This document shows positions 20,460 to 28,721 of a stretch of DNA of 64,000 nucleotides, piece after piece. The stretch is from contig NZ_PIZU01000016.1 of the NCBI RefSeq assembly GCF_002838065.1, positions 25,847 to 89,846 on the forward strand, read 5' to 3'. The stretch is from Mycobacterium hubeiense (GTDB lineage Bacteria; Actinomycetota; Actinomycetes; Mycobacteriales; Mycobacteriaceae). The position numbers were made by a program, and so were the translations under genes. Under the pieces are notes generated by a model. It saw nothing but the letters and a program-made list of their open reading frames with translations. It was not told where the DNA came from and made no database searches. Position 1 is the stretch's first letter. Every line of letters starts with the position of its first letter.

Positions 20460-21332
20460 TCAGATCAGTGCGCGGTGAGCCCGCACCCGTCGGCGCACAT
20501 CGGCCAACAAGATATAGCTGCCGCCCTGGCGGATGAACGGTGGCAAGAATCGGTTGACGAACGCCACGAGAAGAAACAGCCATTCGAAGAGCCGCTGCTG
20601 TCCGCTGCCCCACGACATGCCCATCGCGTCACGGAACACCGGCGCCAAGAACCCCGCGGTGAGGAACTTCAACAGCGGCCGAAATGGCAAGCGCAGCAAC
20701 GGGTTGATCATCTTCAGATTCACCAGGTCGAGCAGATAGCGGCGCACGGTGTCGTCGATGGTCACCCGTTGGCAGGCCGTCGTCCAGTACGCGTCGAAAT
20801 CCGCACGGGTGGGTGGCCACTGGTCTTCGGTGACCTGCAGCGTGGTGCCCAACGGCCACGCCGAGCGGTAGAACTGCTCGGCCTGTTCGGCCGTCATCGC
20901 GCCGCGCAGCAACTGGTAGGTGTCCTCCAGGCCCACGAAAAGGCACGCGGCAACCCACATCTGCAGCTCGCGGTCGAATGCGTTGTAGCTCACCGGACTT
21001 CCAGGGGTGGACTTCACGTGGCGGTGCGCGCCGTCGACCGCCTCGCGGAAGGCAGCGCGGTCCTCATCTGTCCCCAACACCGCGACGGCCAAATACTGGA
21101 AGGTGGTGCGGGCGCGCTTCCACGGGCGTTTGAGCAGATTGCCGGAGTCCACCTTGCTTTCGACTACGCCGTAGCCGACCTCGGGCCAGGACAGTTGCAT
21201 GATCACGTTGGCCGCGCCGGCCGCGAACGACCAGAAATCCATCGCCTCGGCCGCGGAGACGTCGCCGCTGTCCCAGCGCGCGGTGCGCCGCTTGACCGCG
21301 ATGCGGCAGTCGGCGGTCGAGAGCCGCCTCAT
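20460..21332 (-). CDS. DUF2236 / MpaB-family (latex-clearing-like) protein
   Basis: This 290-residue protein has the DUF2236 pattern: FWSFAAGAANVIMQLSWPEVGYGVVESKVDSG near the start, a central RELQMWVAACLFVGLEDTYQLL, and a hydrophobic C-terminal third. Relatives include b-type-heme oxygenases (latex-clearing proteins) and MpaB, involved in mycophenolic acid synthesis; heme binding is not provable here. The start ATG at 21332 overlaps the previous gene's stop (ATGA). Membrane association is suggested by the WLFLLVAFVNRFLPPF segment and by its two small membrane neighbours. Confidence 0.82.
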   Translation of the reverse strand: MRRLSTADCRIAVKRRTARWDSGDVSAAEAMDFWSFAAGAANVIMQLSWPEVGYGVVESKVDSGNLLKRPWKRARTTFQYLAVAVLGTDEDRAAFREAVDGAHRHVKSTPGSPVSYNAFDRELQMWVAACLFVGLEDTYQLLRGAMTAEQAEQFYRSAWPLGTTLQVTEDQWPPTRADFDAYWTTACQRVTIDDTVRRYLLDLVNLKMINPLLRLPFRPLLKFLTAGFLAPVFRDAMGMSWGSGQQRLFEWLFLLVAFVNRFLPPFIRQGGSYILLADVRRRVRAHRALI

Positions 21333-21553
21333 GTCATGCACACGTTCGAGAACAACAGCACGGGCCACGACGCGACGGAGCCCAGGAAGGACACCACCAG
21401 GTCGAGCCCCTGCAACTCGGAGAGATGCTCGGTGTGGGTGCCGGCCCAGATCACGCCGATGAACAGGTACGGGACTGCGAGGATCACGGCCGTGCCGATC
21501 CACTCGGCGATCGTCATCTCGTAGGTCAGGATCTTCCGTACTGCGGTGAGCAC
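21329..21553 (-). CDS. small two-helix membrane protein, paralogue of 20192-20455
   Basis: The protein has 74 residues. After a polar start (MLTAVRKILTYEMTIAEW), two hydrophobic stretches follow, IGTAVILAVPYLFIGVIWAG and LVVSFLGSVASWPVLLFSNVC, joined by a loop with HTEHLSELQGLD. It shares the VPYLxIG ... EH ... WPVLLF pattern with the protein encoded at 20192-20455. Stop and start overlap with the DUF2236 gene (ATGA), which indicates translational coupling. It is the first gene of the cluster. Confidence 0.72.
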   Translation of the reverse strand: MLTAVRKILTYEMTIAEWIGTAVILAVPYLFIGVIWAGTHTEHLSELQGLDLVVSFLGSVASWPVLLFSNVCMT

Positions 21554-21634
21554 GCCAATATGTTAATGGTGATTCTCGGTCGATATGGGCTTTTGAGGCT
21601 TCTCGTGCCGGTTCTGTGCATATGTCCCCGATGC

Positions 21635-21654
21635 GCGTCAGCACAAGTTGACGC
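21635..21654. repeat. dispersed 20-bp palindromic element, copy A
   Basis: The sequence is GCGTCAGCACAAGTTGACGC; its reverse complement fits GCGTCAACNNNNGCTGACGC, the consensus of two other intergenic copies at 38729-38748 and 38776-38795. It lies in the 320-base region upstream of the glycerate kinase unit. An ATGTCC hexamer stands a few bases to the left, as also seen beside copy C. Confidence 0.65.
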
Positions 21655-21857
21655 GCGCCAGACGGCTTGTGCTTGCCGAGAGGTGCGGGCAAATCGTCCC
21701 CAGCACATTGCCGGCCGTCGACGCGGCCCCGCCCGCCGACGGGGTCGCACCCCGCCGCGAATGGCCGGATACTGTTTCGCAGCGGTGGCGGGAGTACGGG
21801 CAGGTGTGGTCCTCCGTCACCGGGGCCTTGCCGCTGAGCACCGTCAACGAAACCTAA
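21648..21857 (+). CDS. possible small protein (up to 69 aa) upstream of glycerate kinase
   Basis: This is the only candidate gene in the 21554-21873 stretch. The frame has mostly G/C at third positions and encodes a tryptophan-rich C-terminal part (WPDTVSQRWREYGQVWSSVTG). The start would be TTG 21648 or GTG 21666; neither has a clear ribosome-binding site. It ends 16 bases before a second short ORF. No family recognised; it may be non-coding. Confidence 0.3.
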   Translation: MTRARRLVLAERCGQIVPSTLPAVDAAPPADGVAPRREWPDTVSQRWREYGQVWSSVTGALPLSTVNET

Positions 21858-21873
21858 CTGGGAGCGTTCACGC

Positions 21874-22020
21874 ATGACCGAACTAATCTACGTGTCCCGA
21901 CTGCTCACCGATCGGGCCTTGGAACACACACGCTCGCTTGGCATTCCGACCCCAGTTGGGCAGGAACAGCCGCCGGCCCGGGCCGAACTCGATACCGGCA
22001 TCGCCACCCCGGTCCAGTGA
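21874..22020 (+). CDS. 48-residue peptide coupled to glycerate kinase
   Basis: ATG 21874 has TGGGAG upstream at good spacing. The 48-residue product starts MTELIYVSRLLTDRALEHTR and ends LDTGIATPVQ. Its TGA overlaps the GTG start of the kinase (gtga at 22017-22020), so ribosomes finishing here could begin the kinase. It could be a short leader that sets kinase expression or a small functional protein; no homologue recognised. Confidence 0.45.
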   Translation: MTELIYVSRLLTDRALEHTRSLGIPTPVGQEQPPARAELDTGIATPVQ

Positions 22021-23153
22021 AATTCGTTCTGGCGCCGGACTCGTTCAAGGAGTCGATGAGCGCGTCCGTAGCGGTCGAGGCGATGCGCCGCGGGATTCAC
22101 GCAGTACGGCCGGATGCCGAATGCGTAGGCGTGCCGATGGCCGACGGTGGCGAGGGTACGGTCGACGCGGTGGTGGATGCGCTTGACGGCCAACGGATCA
22201 CGGTCGAGCTTCAGGACCCACTCGGGCGGCCTACCGAAGCAACGTTCGGATACGTCGCTCACCGTAAGCTGGCGGTGATCGAAATCGCCGCAGCCGCCGG
22301 GCTCGAACTGGTGGCGCCGAACGAACGGGATGTCCTGCGCGCCAGTTCATCCGGCGTCGGGCAGCTCATCGCCAACGCGCTCGATCGGGGCGCGACGGAG
22401 TTCCTCATCGGCCTGGGCGGGTCGGCGACCAACGACGCCGGCGTCGGCATGCTGGTGGCGCTGGGTGCGAAGTTCCTCGACGCCAGCGGCCGTCCCGTCG
22501 CACCGGGCGGTGCCGGCCTGAAAGACCTGGACAGAATTGTGCTCGACGGCCTCGACCCGCGGCTGTGCGACGTGCACATCCGTGTTGCCTGCGACGTCAA
22601 CGCACCCTTGCTCGGACCTACCGGTGCCAGTGCAGTCTTCGGCCCGCAGAAGGGCGCGACGGCGGCCGACGTCGAACTGTTGGACGCGGCCCTCTCGCGG
22701 CTGGTGTCGGTCACCGAGGCGACACTCGGGCACGCGCGCCATGACACGCCTGGCGCCGGAGCGGCGGGCGGACTCGGCTTCGCCTTTTTCGAATTCCTCG
22801 GCGCCGAAAGCAAACCCGGCGTCGAGGTGGTCGCCGAGACGGTCGGATTGGAGCGGGCCGTTCGCGGCGCCGACTGGGTTTTCACCGGCGAAGGCGGCGT
22901 CGATGCACAGACCATGCTCGGCAAGACGCCGTTCGGGGTGGCGCAGCTGGCCAGCCGTCAAGGCGCCCACGTCGTCATCTTCGGCGGCCGCGTGGCGCCG
23001 GACGCGACGGTACTGCTCGACCACGGTGTGGATCGGCTCGTCGCGATCACGCCCGACGGTACGCCGATCGACGAAGCACTGCGTCGCGGCCCGCAGGCGC
23101 TCGAACAAGCAGCCGCAGAATTCGTCCGCGAACTCATTGGCACTGCGACCTGA
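22017..23153 (+). CDS. glycerate kinase (GarK/GlxK type)
   Basis: This 378-residue enzyme phosphorylates D-glycerate (to 2- or 3-phosphoglycerate) with ATP. The N-terminus MKFVLAPDSFKESMSA is the family hallmark. VPMADGGEGTVDA (41-53), GLGGSATNDAGVGML and PGAGAAGGLGFAFFEFLGAE also match. Start is GTG 22017, coupled to the preceding 48-residue ORF. It would feed glyoxylate/glycerate carbon into glycolysis. A strong hairpin directly follows the stop. Confidence 0.95.
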   Translation: MKFVLAPDSFKESMSASVAVEAMRRGIHAVRPDAECVGVPMADGGEGTVDAVVDALDGQRITVELQDPLGRPTEATFGYVAHRKLAVIEIAAAAGLELVAPNERDVLRASSSGVGQLIANALDRGATEFLIGLGGSATNDAGVGMLVALGAKFLDASGRPVAPGGAGLKDLDRIVLDGLDPRLCDVHIRVACDVNAPLLGPTGASAVFGPQKGATAADVELLDAALSRLVSVTEATLGHARHDTPGAGAAGGLGFAFFEFLGAESKPGVEVVAETVGLERAVRGADWVFTGEGGVDAQTMLGKTPFGVAQLASRQGAHVVIFGGRVAPDATVLLDHGVDRLVAITPDGTPIDEALRRGPQALEQAAAEFVRELIGTAT

Positions 23154-23155
23154 AA

Positions 23156-23214
23156 GCGCCTTATGCCGAGGATTTGTGCCACATCGTGACTCGGATCCTA
23201 GGCATTAACGGCGC
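23156..23214. terminator. long hairpin between convergent genes, likely bidirectional terminator
   Basis: The arms GCGCC-tt-ATGCC-g-AGGAT (23156-23173) pair with ATCCT-a-GGCAT-taac-GGCGC (23195-23214), giving 15 pairs with small internal loops. The hairpin fills the 63-base gap between the glycerate kinase stop and the stop of the truncated TetR gene. It is not followed by a T-run on either side, as is common in mycobacteria. Confidence 0.6.
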
Positions 23215-23216
23215 CA

Positions 23217-23642
23217 TCACAGCAGCGTGCTGACGTAGGCGTACGCCATTCGCTTGACCTCGCGAACCGGCGCGGCGCCGTCGATGTCGTCATCGAACGC
23301 TGCGCGGTCGAGCACCGCGCCGATGGAAGTGACGACCATGTACGCACCTGCTTCCAGCCGGTCCCGTCGAGCCCGTACTCCCCTCTGCCGCAGCGCATCT
23401 GCCAGCATGCGGGCGATCCGCCGGTCGGAGGCAGCGTCAATGGCTTGAAGCTCGCGGCTGGTCCTCATCGCGGCGCGAATCTGCACGGCCGCCGGTTCGG
23501 CGGCCACCGCCGCCATCACACGCTCGACGAGGTCGACCGCACGCTCCAGGGAGCGGTGCGGATCGGCAAGCGCGGTGGCCTCCGCCAGCGACGCCTCGAT
23601 CCTGGCGTTCATCCGCTCGGCGAGCGTGGCCATGATCGCCAT
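23217..23642 (-). pseudogene. TetR-family C-terminal domain lacking the HTH (truncated regulator)
   Basis: About 141 residues align by eye with the ligand-binding half of TetR proteins. LAERMNARIEASLAEATALA follows where a YFPxKxAL segment should precede, and the C-terminus has YMVVTSIGAVLDRAAFDDD. The DNA-binding N-terminus is absent. The frame upstream (EFADHPLRGADCPV, ending at the rhomboid stop 23688) is not HTH-like. The 5' third of the gene therefore seems deleted. It might still be translated from ATG 23642 as a dominant partner, but decay is simpler. Confidence 0.65.
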
Positions 23643-23687
23643 ATGGACGGGGCAGTCCGCTCCGCGCAACGGGTGGTCGGCAAACTC

Positions 23688-24554
23688 CTAGCCCAGACCG
23701 ATCACCCCGGTGAACTGCCCAAGTAGGTCGTTGGTGCGCCACCAGATCAGCGCCGCGAACAGCGCGAGGAACACCACCGTCACCGCAGCTTGAATCATGT
23801 TGCGGCGCTGGTGCGGCGCGTACACATACGCCGTCGCGACCGCCGCGCCGGTGACCAGTCCGCCGATGTGCCCTTGCCAGCTGATCCCCGGAATAGTGAA
23901 CGTGAGCACCAGGTTGATGACGATCAGCGCGACCACCCAGCGCACGTCCAGGTTGAGCCGTCGCCCCACCACGAACGTCGCGCCGAAAAGACCGAACACC
24001 GCGCCCGACGCACCCGCGGTCGCCGCCTCCAGCGGTGAAATCAGATAGACGACGACGGAGCCGCCGAGCGCGCTGAGCGCATAGAGGGCGATGAACCGCA
24101 GCCGTCCCAGCGCCGCCTCCAGCGGCGGCCCCACCACGTACAGCGCCCACATGTTGAACAGCAGATGCATGATGCCGAAGTGCAGGAACGCCGAGGTCAC
24201 CAGCCGCCACAGTTCGCCGTCGGCAACCGCGGGCGACCACAGCGCCAGCCGGCGTTCCACCTCCGACGACGTGGTCTGCAGCACGAACATCACGACGTTG
24301 GCCGCGATCAACAGGTAGGTGAGGACGGGAGTGGCGGACCGCTGCGGCGCACCGAACTGGGTGCGCGGCGCGCGGACCGTGCGGGCACCCTCGGCGACGC
24401 ACTCGACGCATTGATGGCCGACAGCGGCGCTGCGCATGCACTCCGGGCAGATGTAGCGCTGGCAGCGGGTGCAGCGCACATAGGTCTGGCGGTGGGGATG
24501 CCGGTAGCAGGTCGGCGTCTCGGCCGGTGACTGCGGTGTGCTGGGAATGCTCAT
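23688..24554 (-). CDS. rhomboid-family intramembrane serine protease with zinc-binding N-terminus
   Basis: The protein has about 288 residues from ATG 24554. Residues 16-52 hold a Cys/His cluster (C16, H19, C28, C31, C36, C39, H47, C49, C52) like a B-box zinc module, cytosolic. Six or seven helices follow, with catalytic Ser183 in GASGAVFG and His229 in WQGHIGG; HLLFNMWALYVVGPPLE is the conserved HxxxN region. It would cleave membrane-protein helices. ATG 24554 is preferred to a 24-residue upstream extension without conservation. Confidence 0.92.
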   Translation of the reverse strand: MSIPSTPQSPAETPTCYRHPHRQTYVRCTRCQRYICPECMRSAAVGHQCVECVAEGARTVRAPRTQFGAPQRSATPVLTYLLIAANVVMFVLQTTSSEVERRLALWSPAVADGELWRLVTSAFLHFGIMHLLFNMWALYVVGPPLEAALGRLRFIALYALSALGGSVVVYLISPLEAATAGASGAVFGLFGATFVVGRRLNLDVRWVVALIVINLVLTFTIPGISWQGHIGGLVTGAAVATAYVYAPHQRRNMIQAAVTVVFLALFAALIWWRTNDLLGQFTGVIGLG

Positions 24555-24604
24555 CGCCCTACTTTCTTCGGTCCCCACCGAAGATAGTGCGCCTGAGGCC
24601 GCGG

Positions 24605-25072
24605 TCAGCGACGGAACACGACCCACCGCATCGCGCTGTACATGTACACCGCTTCACAAGCGCCCGCCGCGAGGCGCGCGATGCGGTACTCGACGCCGAG
24701 GGCGGCCAGCGCGCTGGAAACCCCGAGGATGAACGCCAGGTAGTTGATGACGACGACGATCACATACACGGTGAATTGCGGACCCACCGGGGCGTGGGAG
24801 CGAAAGTTCATGGTCCGGTTGAGGACATAGCTCAACGCGAAGGCACACGCGTAGGCCACCGTGACCGCGACCGGCAGCGGTATGCCGAGGCCGCCGTGCA
24901 TCGCGGTGAGCAACAGCAGATCGACACCGAACGTGAAGCTGTTGATCAGGCAGAAACCGAGAAACGTCGGTGCGACAACCGAATCCAACCCGAACGGCAG
25001 CCGGGCGACCACCAGCTCGCAGAAGCGATGGAAGCGCTCGACTAGCTGTACTTGGCCCGGTCCGACGCGCAC
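24605..25072 (-). CDS. GtrA-like membrane protein
   Basis: The protein has 155 residues from a GTG, with four helices. FLGFCLINSFTFGVDLLLL and ALSYVLNRTMNFRSH are typical of GtrA/DPMS-associated proteins, which help flip or transfer polyprenyl-linked sugars for cell-envelope glycans. The YVLNRxxxFRS motif is the clearest marker. No glycosyltransferase gene lies beside it. It is followed by the rhomboid gene in the same direction. Confidence 0.85.
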   Translation of the reverse strand: MRVGPGQVQLVERFHRFCELVVARLPFGLDSVVAPTFLGFCLINSFTFGVDLLLLTAMHGGLGIPLPVAVTVAYACAFALSYVLNRTMNFRSHAPVGPQFTVYVIVVVINYLAFILGVSSALAALGVEYRIARLAAGACEAVYMYSAMRWVVFRR

Positions 25073-25149
25073 GCGACCACGCTGCCATCGGCGGGTATCC
25101 GGCCCGTGACCACTTGGCGAACTTCCGTCACCGCGGGCCGTCGATTGAG

Positions 25150-26040
25150 CTAAACGGGAAGCGTTGTGCCGGTTTCATGTTCGGCGAACTCGAACACCCG
25201 CGCAGCCGCTCGGTAGTCGCATGCAACCGCGGAGCGCCCGATCAGCACGGGGCCACCCCGCAGGCCGAACCGCCCGTCCACGCCGACATAGCTGCCCGGT
25301 GGAATCGGCTCGCTGATGCAGTACAGCGTCGGCGCGGCACCCTCTTCGATGTCGTTGGCCAGCACGTCGGCGACCGCCTTGACGGCTCGATGCGCGATGG
25401 CCAGTGGCCCCTTGTCGGATAGGTGCGACAGATTCGACGCGACCCAACCGGGATGGGTGAGCTGCGCGACGACCGGCGACCCCGCGGCGCGCAGTCGGCG
25501 ATCCAGCTCGAGCCCCCACAGCATCACCGCGAGCTTGGACCGGGCATAGGCGCCCATCACCGTCCACTTGTGGGTGCGCAGATGCATGTCGTCCAGACGC
25601 AGCGTGGCCGACTTGTGGGCATCCGACCCGACGTTGATGATCTGCGAACGGACCCGCGGAAACAGCAGGTTCGTCAACGCGAACGGCCCGAGAAGATTCG
25701 TGCCGATGGTCATCTCGAAACCGTCCACCGTGTCCGCGCGCTGCTGCGACAGCGCACCGGCGTTGTTGATCAGGATGTCCACATCGCCGTCGAGCAGTTC
25801 AGGGAACGCCCGCACCGACGCTTGGTCCGCGAGGTCGAGCTTGAGCACCGACGTCGACCCGCCGATCTCCTCGGCCCGCCGCTTGCCGAGCTCGGTGTTG
25901 CGCACCGCCATGATGACGTGCGCGCCCGCGCCGGCGAGCAGACGGGCCGTGCCCAACCCCACGCCGTTGGTTGCCCCGGTCACGATGATGCGCTTGCCGG
26001 TCAGATTGCCGAGCCGGCTCGGCGACCACGGTGTCGTCAC
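25150..26040 (-). CDS. short-chain dehydrogenase/reductase (retinol-dehydrogenase-like)
   Basis: This 296-residue SDR has the cofactor motif IVTGATNGVGLG (about 19-30), the LINNAGALS strand, a serine in IINVGSDAHKS and the catalytic Tyr-Lys pair in AYARSKLAVML. THPGWVASNLS follows the active site, as in the RDH/WWOX-like subgroup acting on hydrophobic alcohols or ketones. Substrate unknown. It is oriented away from the NTF2-like operon with a 141-base gap. Confidence 0.9.
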   Translation of the reverse strand: MTTPWSPSRLGNLTGKRIIVTGATNGVGLGTARLLAGAGAHVIMAVRNTELGKRRAEEIGGSTSVLKLDLADQASVRAFPELLDGDVDILINNAGALSQQRADTVDGFEMTIGTNLLGPFALTNLLFPRVRSQIINVGSDAHKSATLRLDDMHLRTHKWTVMGAYARSKLAVMLWGLELDRRLRAAGSPVVAQLTHPGWVASNLSHLSDKGPLAIAHRAVKAVADVLANDIEEGAAPTLYCISEPIPPGSYVGVDGRFGLRGGPVLIGRSAVACDYRAAARVFEFAEHETGTTLPV

Positions 26041-26181
26041 GGGCTGAGACTAACCGGCGCAGCCATTGACACCACCGGCGGTGGCTGGTTAATTAGCTCT
26101 CAATAGTTGTAAACCTGACCATTTCTACCAACTTTTGTTGGAGTGTGGAGCGCCGCCGCGTGGATGTTGTTGTGGCACACC

Positions 26182-26625
26182 ATGAGTGACAGCGCGCGCG
26201 AGATCGAGAACCTCATCTACACCTACGCCGAGCGCATCGACGCCGGTGACCTCGACGGGCTGGCGGCGCTCTTCGAGCACGGTCGCATCTGCGGTATCGA
26301 GGACGGTCCCCCGGAGACGGTATTCACCGGCAGCGCCGGCGTCCGGAAGATGTTCGACATGGCAACGCGGCTGTACGACGACGGCACGCCCAAGACCAAA
26401 CACCACACCACCAACGTCGCGATCTACGTCGACGAAGCCGCCGGCACCGCGCAGAGCAGGTCCTACTACTGCGTGACGCAGGCGACGCCGCAACTGCCCC
26501 TGCAGGTCATCGTCACCGGGCGCTACCACGACACGTTCCATCGCATCGACGGCGTCTGGTGGTTCGACAGCCGAACGATGTTCATCGACCAGGTCGGCGA
26601 CATGAGTCACCATCTCAAGTTCTGA
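26182..26625 (+). CDS. NTF2-like/SnoaL-type protein
   Basis: The protein has about 147 residues from ATG 26182. The cone-shaped NTF2 fold is indicated by IENLIYTYAERIDAGDLDGLAALFEHG at the start, TKHHTTNVAIYVDEAAGTAQSRSYY in the sheet, and TGRYHDTFHRIDGVWWFDSRTMFIDQVGD at the end. Such proteins are dehydratases, isomerases or ring hydroxylase small subunits. It is followed 7 bases later by a DUF1214 gene and then an SDR, a unit likely to handle a small lipid or aromatic substrate. Confidence 0.85.
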   Translation: MSDSAREIENLIYTYAERIDAGDLDGLAALFEHGRICGIEDGPPETVFTGSAGVRKMFDMATRLYDDGTPKTKHHTTNVAIYVDEAAGTAQSRSYYCVTQATPQLPLQVIVTGRYHDTFHRIDGVWWFDSRTMFIDQVGDMSHHLKF

Positions 26626-26632
26626 GGAGCCA

Positions 26633-27877
26633 ATGTCTGATCATCCGGTGGCAACCGCGTCGCAACACGAGCAGGAGTTGGCCGCCCTGGAGTTGACCAG
26701 CCATCCGACGGTGAAGGCCGCGTATCGCAGCGTGGCCGACACCTGGCTGTCGCGGGCGAAGGCGTCCGAGGCCATGCGAGCGCGGTTCGACGACGCGTTC
26801 GCGGAGGTGATGTTCTCGGCCGCGATGTGGTCGTCGAACCAGGACAAGCTGCGGCCGAAAGTCACCTGCATCACCCGCCTGGCGCATGAGGTGGCGGGCC
26901 GGCGCATCCCCGGATCCCGTTGGGGTATCGACAATCCCGACAGCATCTACCGGGTGATCCCGATTTCGGGCGACGAACGCTACGAGATCCGCGGACGCGT
27001 GGGTGAACACCGGATGACGGAGAACTACTTCACGCTGTGGGACGCCAACATGGGCACCGTCGACGTCCTCAACGGCCGCACCATGGACGTCGACTCCGAC
27101 GGATCCTTCACCATCACGGTCGACTCCGATCCCGCCGACGGCCGCCCCAACCACGTGCGGTCCACACCCGCCGCCCACGAGTTCTACATCCGTGACGTGC
27201 TGCTCGACTGGGGTCGCGACGATCCGAATCATCTGTCCATCGAGCGGCTCGGCGGCACGCCGGCCACTCCGCCGCGGACCCTCGACGAGCAGGCCGAGGC
27301 CACCGCGGCGATGATGGCCTACTTCGCCGACTTCACCGGCAAGCTCAGCCACGGCGCGTACAAGATGCCGGCGAACCATTTCAATCTCGCGTGGTCGGCC
27401 GACCGCGTCGGCGCCATGCGCAACCAGGTGTACGTCATGGGTCGCTTCGATCTCGCGCCCGATGAGGCGTTCGTCGTGGATGTAAACGGCGGCGGCGCAG
27501 AGTATTTCACCGTGCCGCTGAGCAACATCTGGGGCACGACGTTGGACATCGTGGACCGCACCGGAAGCCTCAACAAAGCGCAGTCCACGCCGAACGAGGA
27601 CGGCAGCTACACCTACGTCATCTCCGCTGTCGACCCGGGCCTGCAGAACTGGATCGACACCGACGGACTGCACGAGGGCATCCTCACATTGCGGATGGCC
27701 GAGTTCGGCGAGACCGGGCCGACGGAGGATCTGGGCGCCAGCGGCCGTGTGGTGAAGCTCGACGACCTGGAAAAGGACGTGCCGACGCTGCGCCGGGTCA
27801 GCACCGATGAGCGCAAGGCCGAGTTGGCGAACCGGCGTGCGGCCTACCTGCGTCGTCTGCCCGAAGGGACGATCTGA
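26633..27877 (+). CDS. DUF1214-type domain protein
   Basis: The protein has 414 residues. The C-terminal half has the DUF1214 pattern (LSNIWGTTLDIVDRTGSLNKAQ, then DGSYTYVISAVDPGLQNWIDTDGLHEGI). The N-terminal part is helical (SHPTVKAAYRSVADTWLSRAK). Biochemical function is not known for this family; in mycobacteria such genes often accompany steroid or lipid SDRs (inference from memory). It overlaps the following SDR start by one base (TGATG). Confidence 0.8.
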   Translation: MSDHPVATASQHEQELAALELTSHPTVKAAYRSVADTWLSRAKASEAMRARFDDAFAEVMFSAAMWSSNQDKLRPKVTCITRLAHEVAGRRIPGSRWGIDNPDSIYRVIPISGDERYEIRGRVGEHRMTENYFTLWDANMGTVDVLNGRTMDVDSDGSFTITVDSDPADGRPNHVRSTPAAHEFYIRDVLLDWGRDDPNHLSIERLGGTPATPPRTLDEQAEATAAMMAYFADFTGKLSHGAYKMPANHFNLAWSADRVGAMRNQVYVMGRFDLAPDEAFVVDVNGGGAEYFTVPLSNIWGTTLDIVDRTGSLNKAQSTPNEDGSYTYVISAVDPGLQNWIDTDGLHEGILTLRMAEFGETGPTEDLGASGRVVKLDDLEKDVPTLRRVSTDERKAELANRRAAYLRRLPEGTI

Positions 27878-28710
27878 TGGCGCGCTGGCTGATCACGGGC
27901 TGCTCGACGGGCATCGGGCGCGAGATCGCCCGCGCCGCACTGGAAGCCGATCACCAAGTGGTCGTCACGGCCCGGCGCACCGAGAGTGTGCAGGACTTCG
28001 TCGAGCAGTACGGAGACCGCGCGCTGGCGGTCGCGTTGGACGTCACCGACAAGAACCAGATCGCCGCCGCGGTCGAGGCTGCCGAGGACGGCTTCGGCGG
28101 CATCGACATTCTGGTGAACAACGCCGGCCACGGCTACCTGTCCGCCGTCGAAGAGGGCGAAGACGTCGAAGTACGAAAGCTGTTTGACACCAACTACTTC
28201 GGCGTCGTTGACATGATCAAGGCGGTGCTGCCGTCGATGCGTGCGCGTAAGTCGGGCCACATCATCAACATCTCCTCGATGACGGGTCTGGTCGCCAATC
28301 CACCGAACGCCTACTACTCGTCGACCAAGTTTGCGCTCGAGGCGCTGACCGAGGCGTTGGCCGCGGAGGTCAAGCCGCTCGGCATCAAGGTGACCGCCAT
28401 CGAGCCCGGCGCGTTCCGCACCGATTGGGCGACCCGGTCGATGAAGGAGACCTCCACTCCGATCGACGATTACGCCGAAACAGTCGGTGCCCGTAAGACA
28501 TTGATCAAAGAGTTCGCCAACCACCTTCCCGGCGACCCGCGCAAGGTGGCCGAGGCCGTCGTCATGGTGACCACGCTCGACGAGCCTCCGCTACGGCTGC
28601 TGCTGGGCCGCGACGTGTTGAAGGCCATGCGGGACAAGCTCGCTGCGCTGTCGGCTTCGATCGACGAATGGGAAGCCGTCACCCGCGACGTCAACTTTCC
28701 CGACGCCTGA
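27877..28710 (+). CDS. short-chain dehydrogenase/reductase
   Basis: This 277-residue classical SDR has the glycine motif LITGCSTGIGREIAR (residues 5-19), NNAGHGYLS, Ser in INISSMTGL, and the active-site Tyr/Lys in YYSSTKFALEAL. A PGAFRTDWA loop follows. It is translated with the DUF1214 protein and so probably works on the same metabolite. It ends 12 bases before the convergent small secreted-protein gene. Confidence 0.92.
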   Translation: MARWLITGCSTGIGREIARAALEADHQVVVTARRTESVQDFVEQYGDRALAVALDVTDKNQIAAAVEAAEDGFGGIDILVNNAGHGYLSAVEEGEDVEVRKLFDTNYFGVVDMIKAVLPSMRARKSGHIINISSMTGLVANPPNAYYSSTKFALEALTEALAAEVKPLGIKVTAIEPGAFRTDWATRSMKETSTPIDDYAETVGARKTLIKEFANHLPGDPRKVAEAVVMVTTLDEPPLRLLLGRDVLKAMRDKLAALSASIDEWEAVTRDVNFPDA

Positions 28711-28721
28711 CGGGTCGCGCG

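Noticed and set aside
26072..26084. CCACC-GGC-GGTGG dyad in the NTF2/SDR divergent gap
   Set aside because: Arms of five bases in high-G+C sequence are expected by chance; not listed as an operator.
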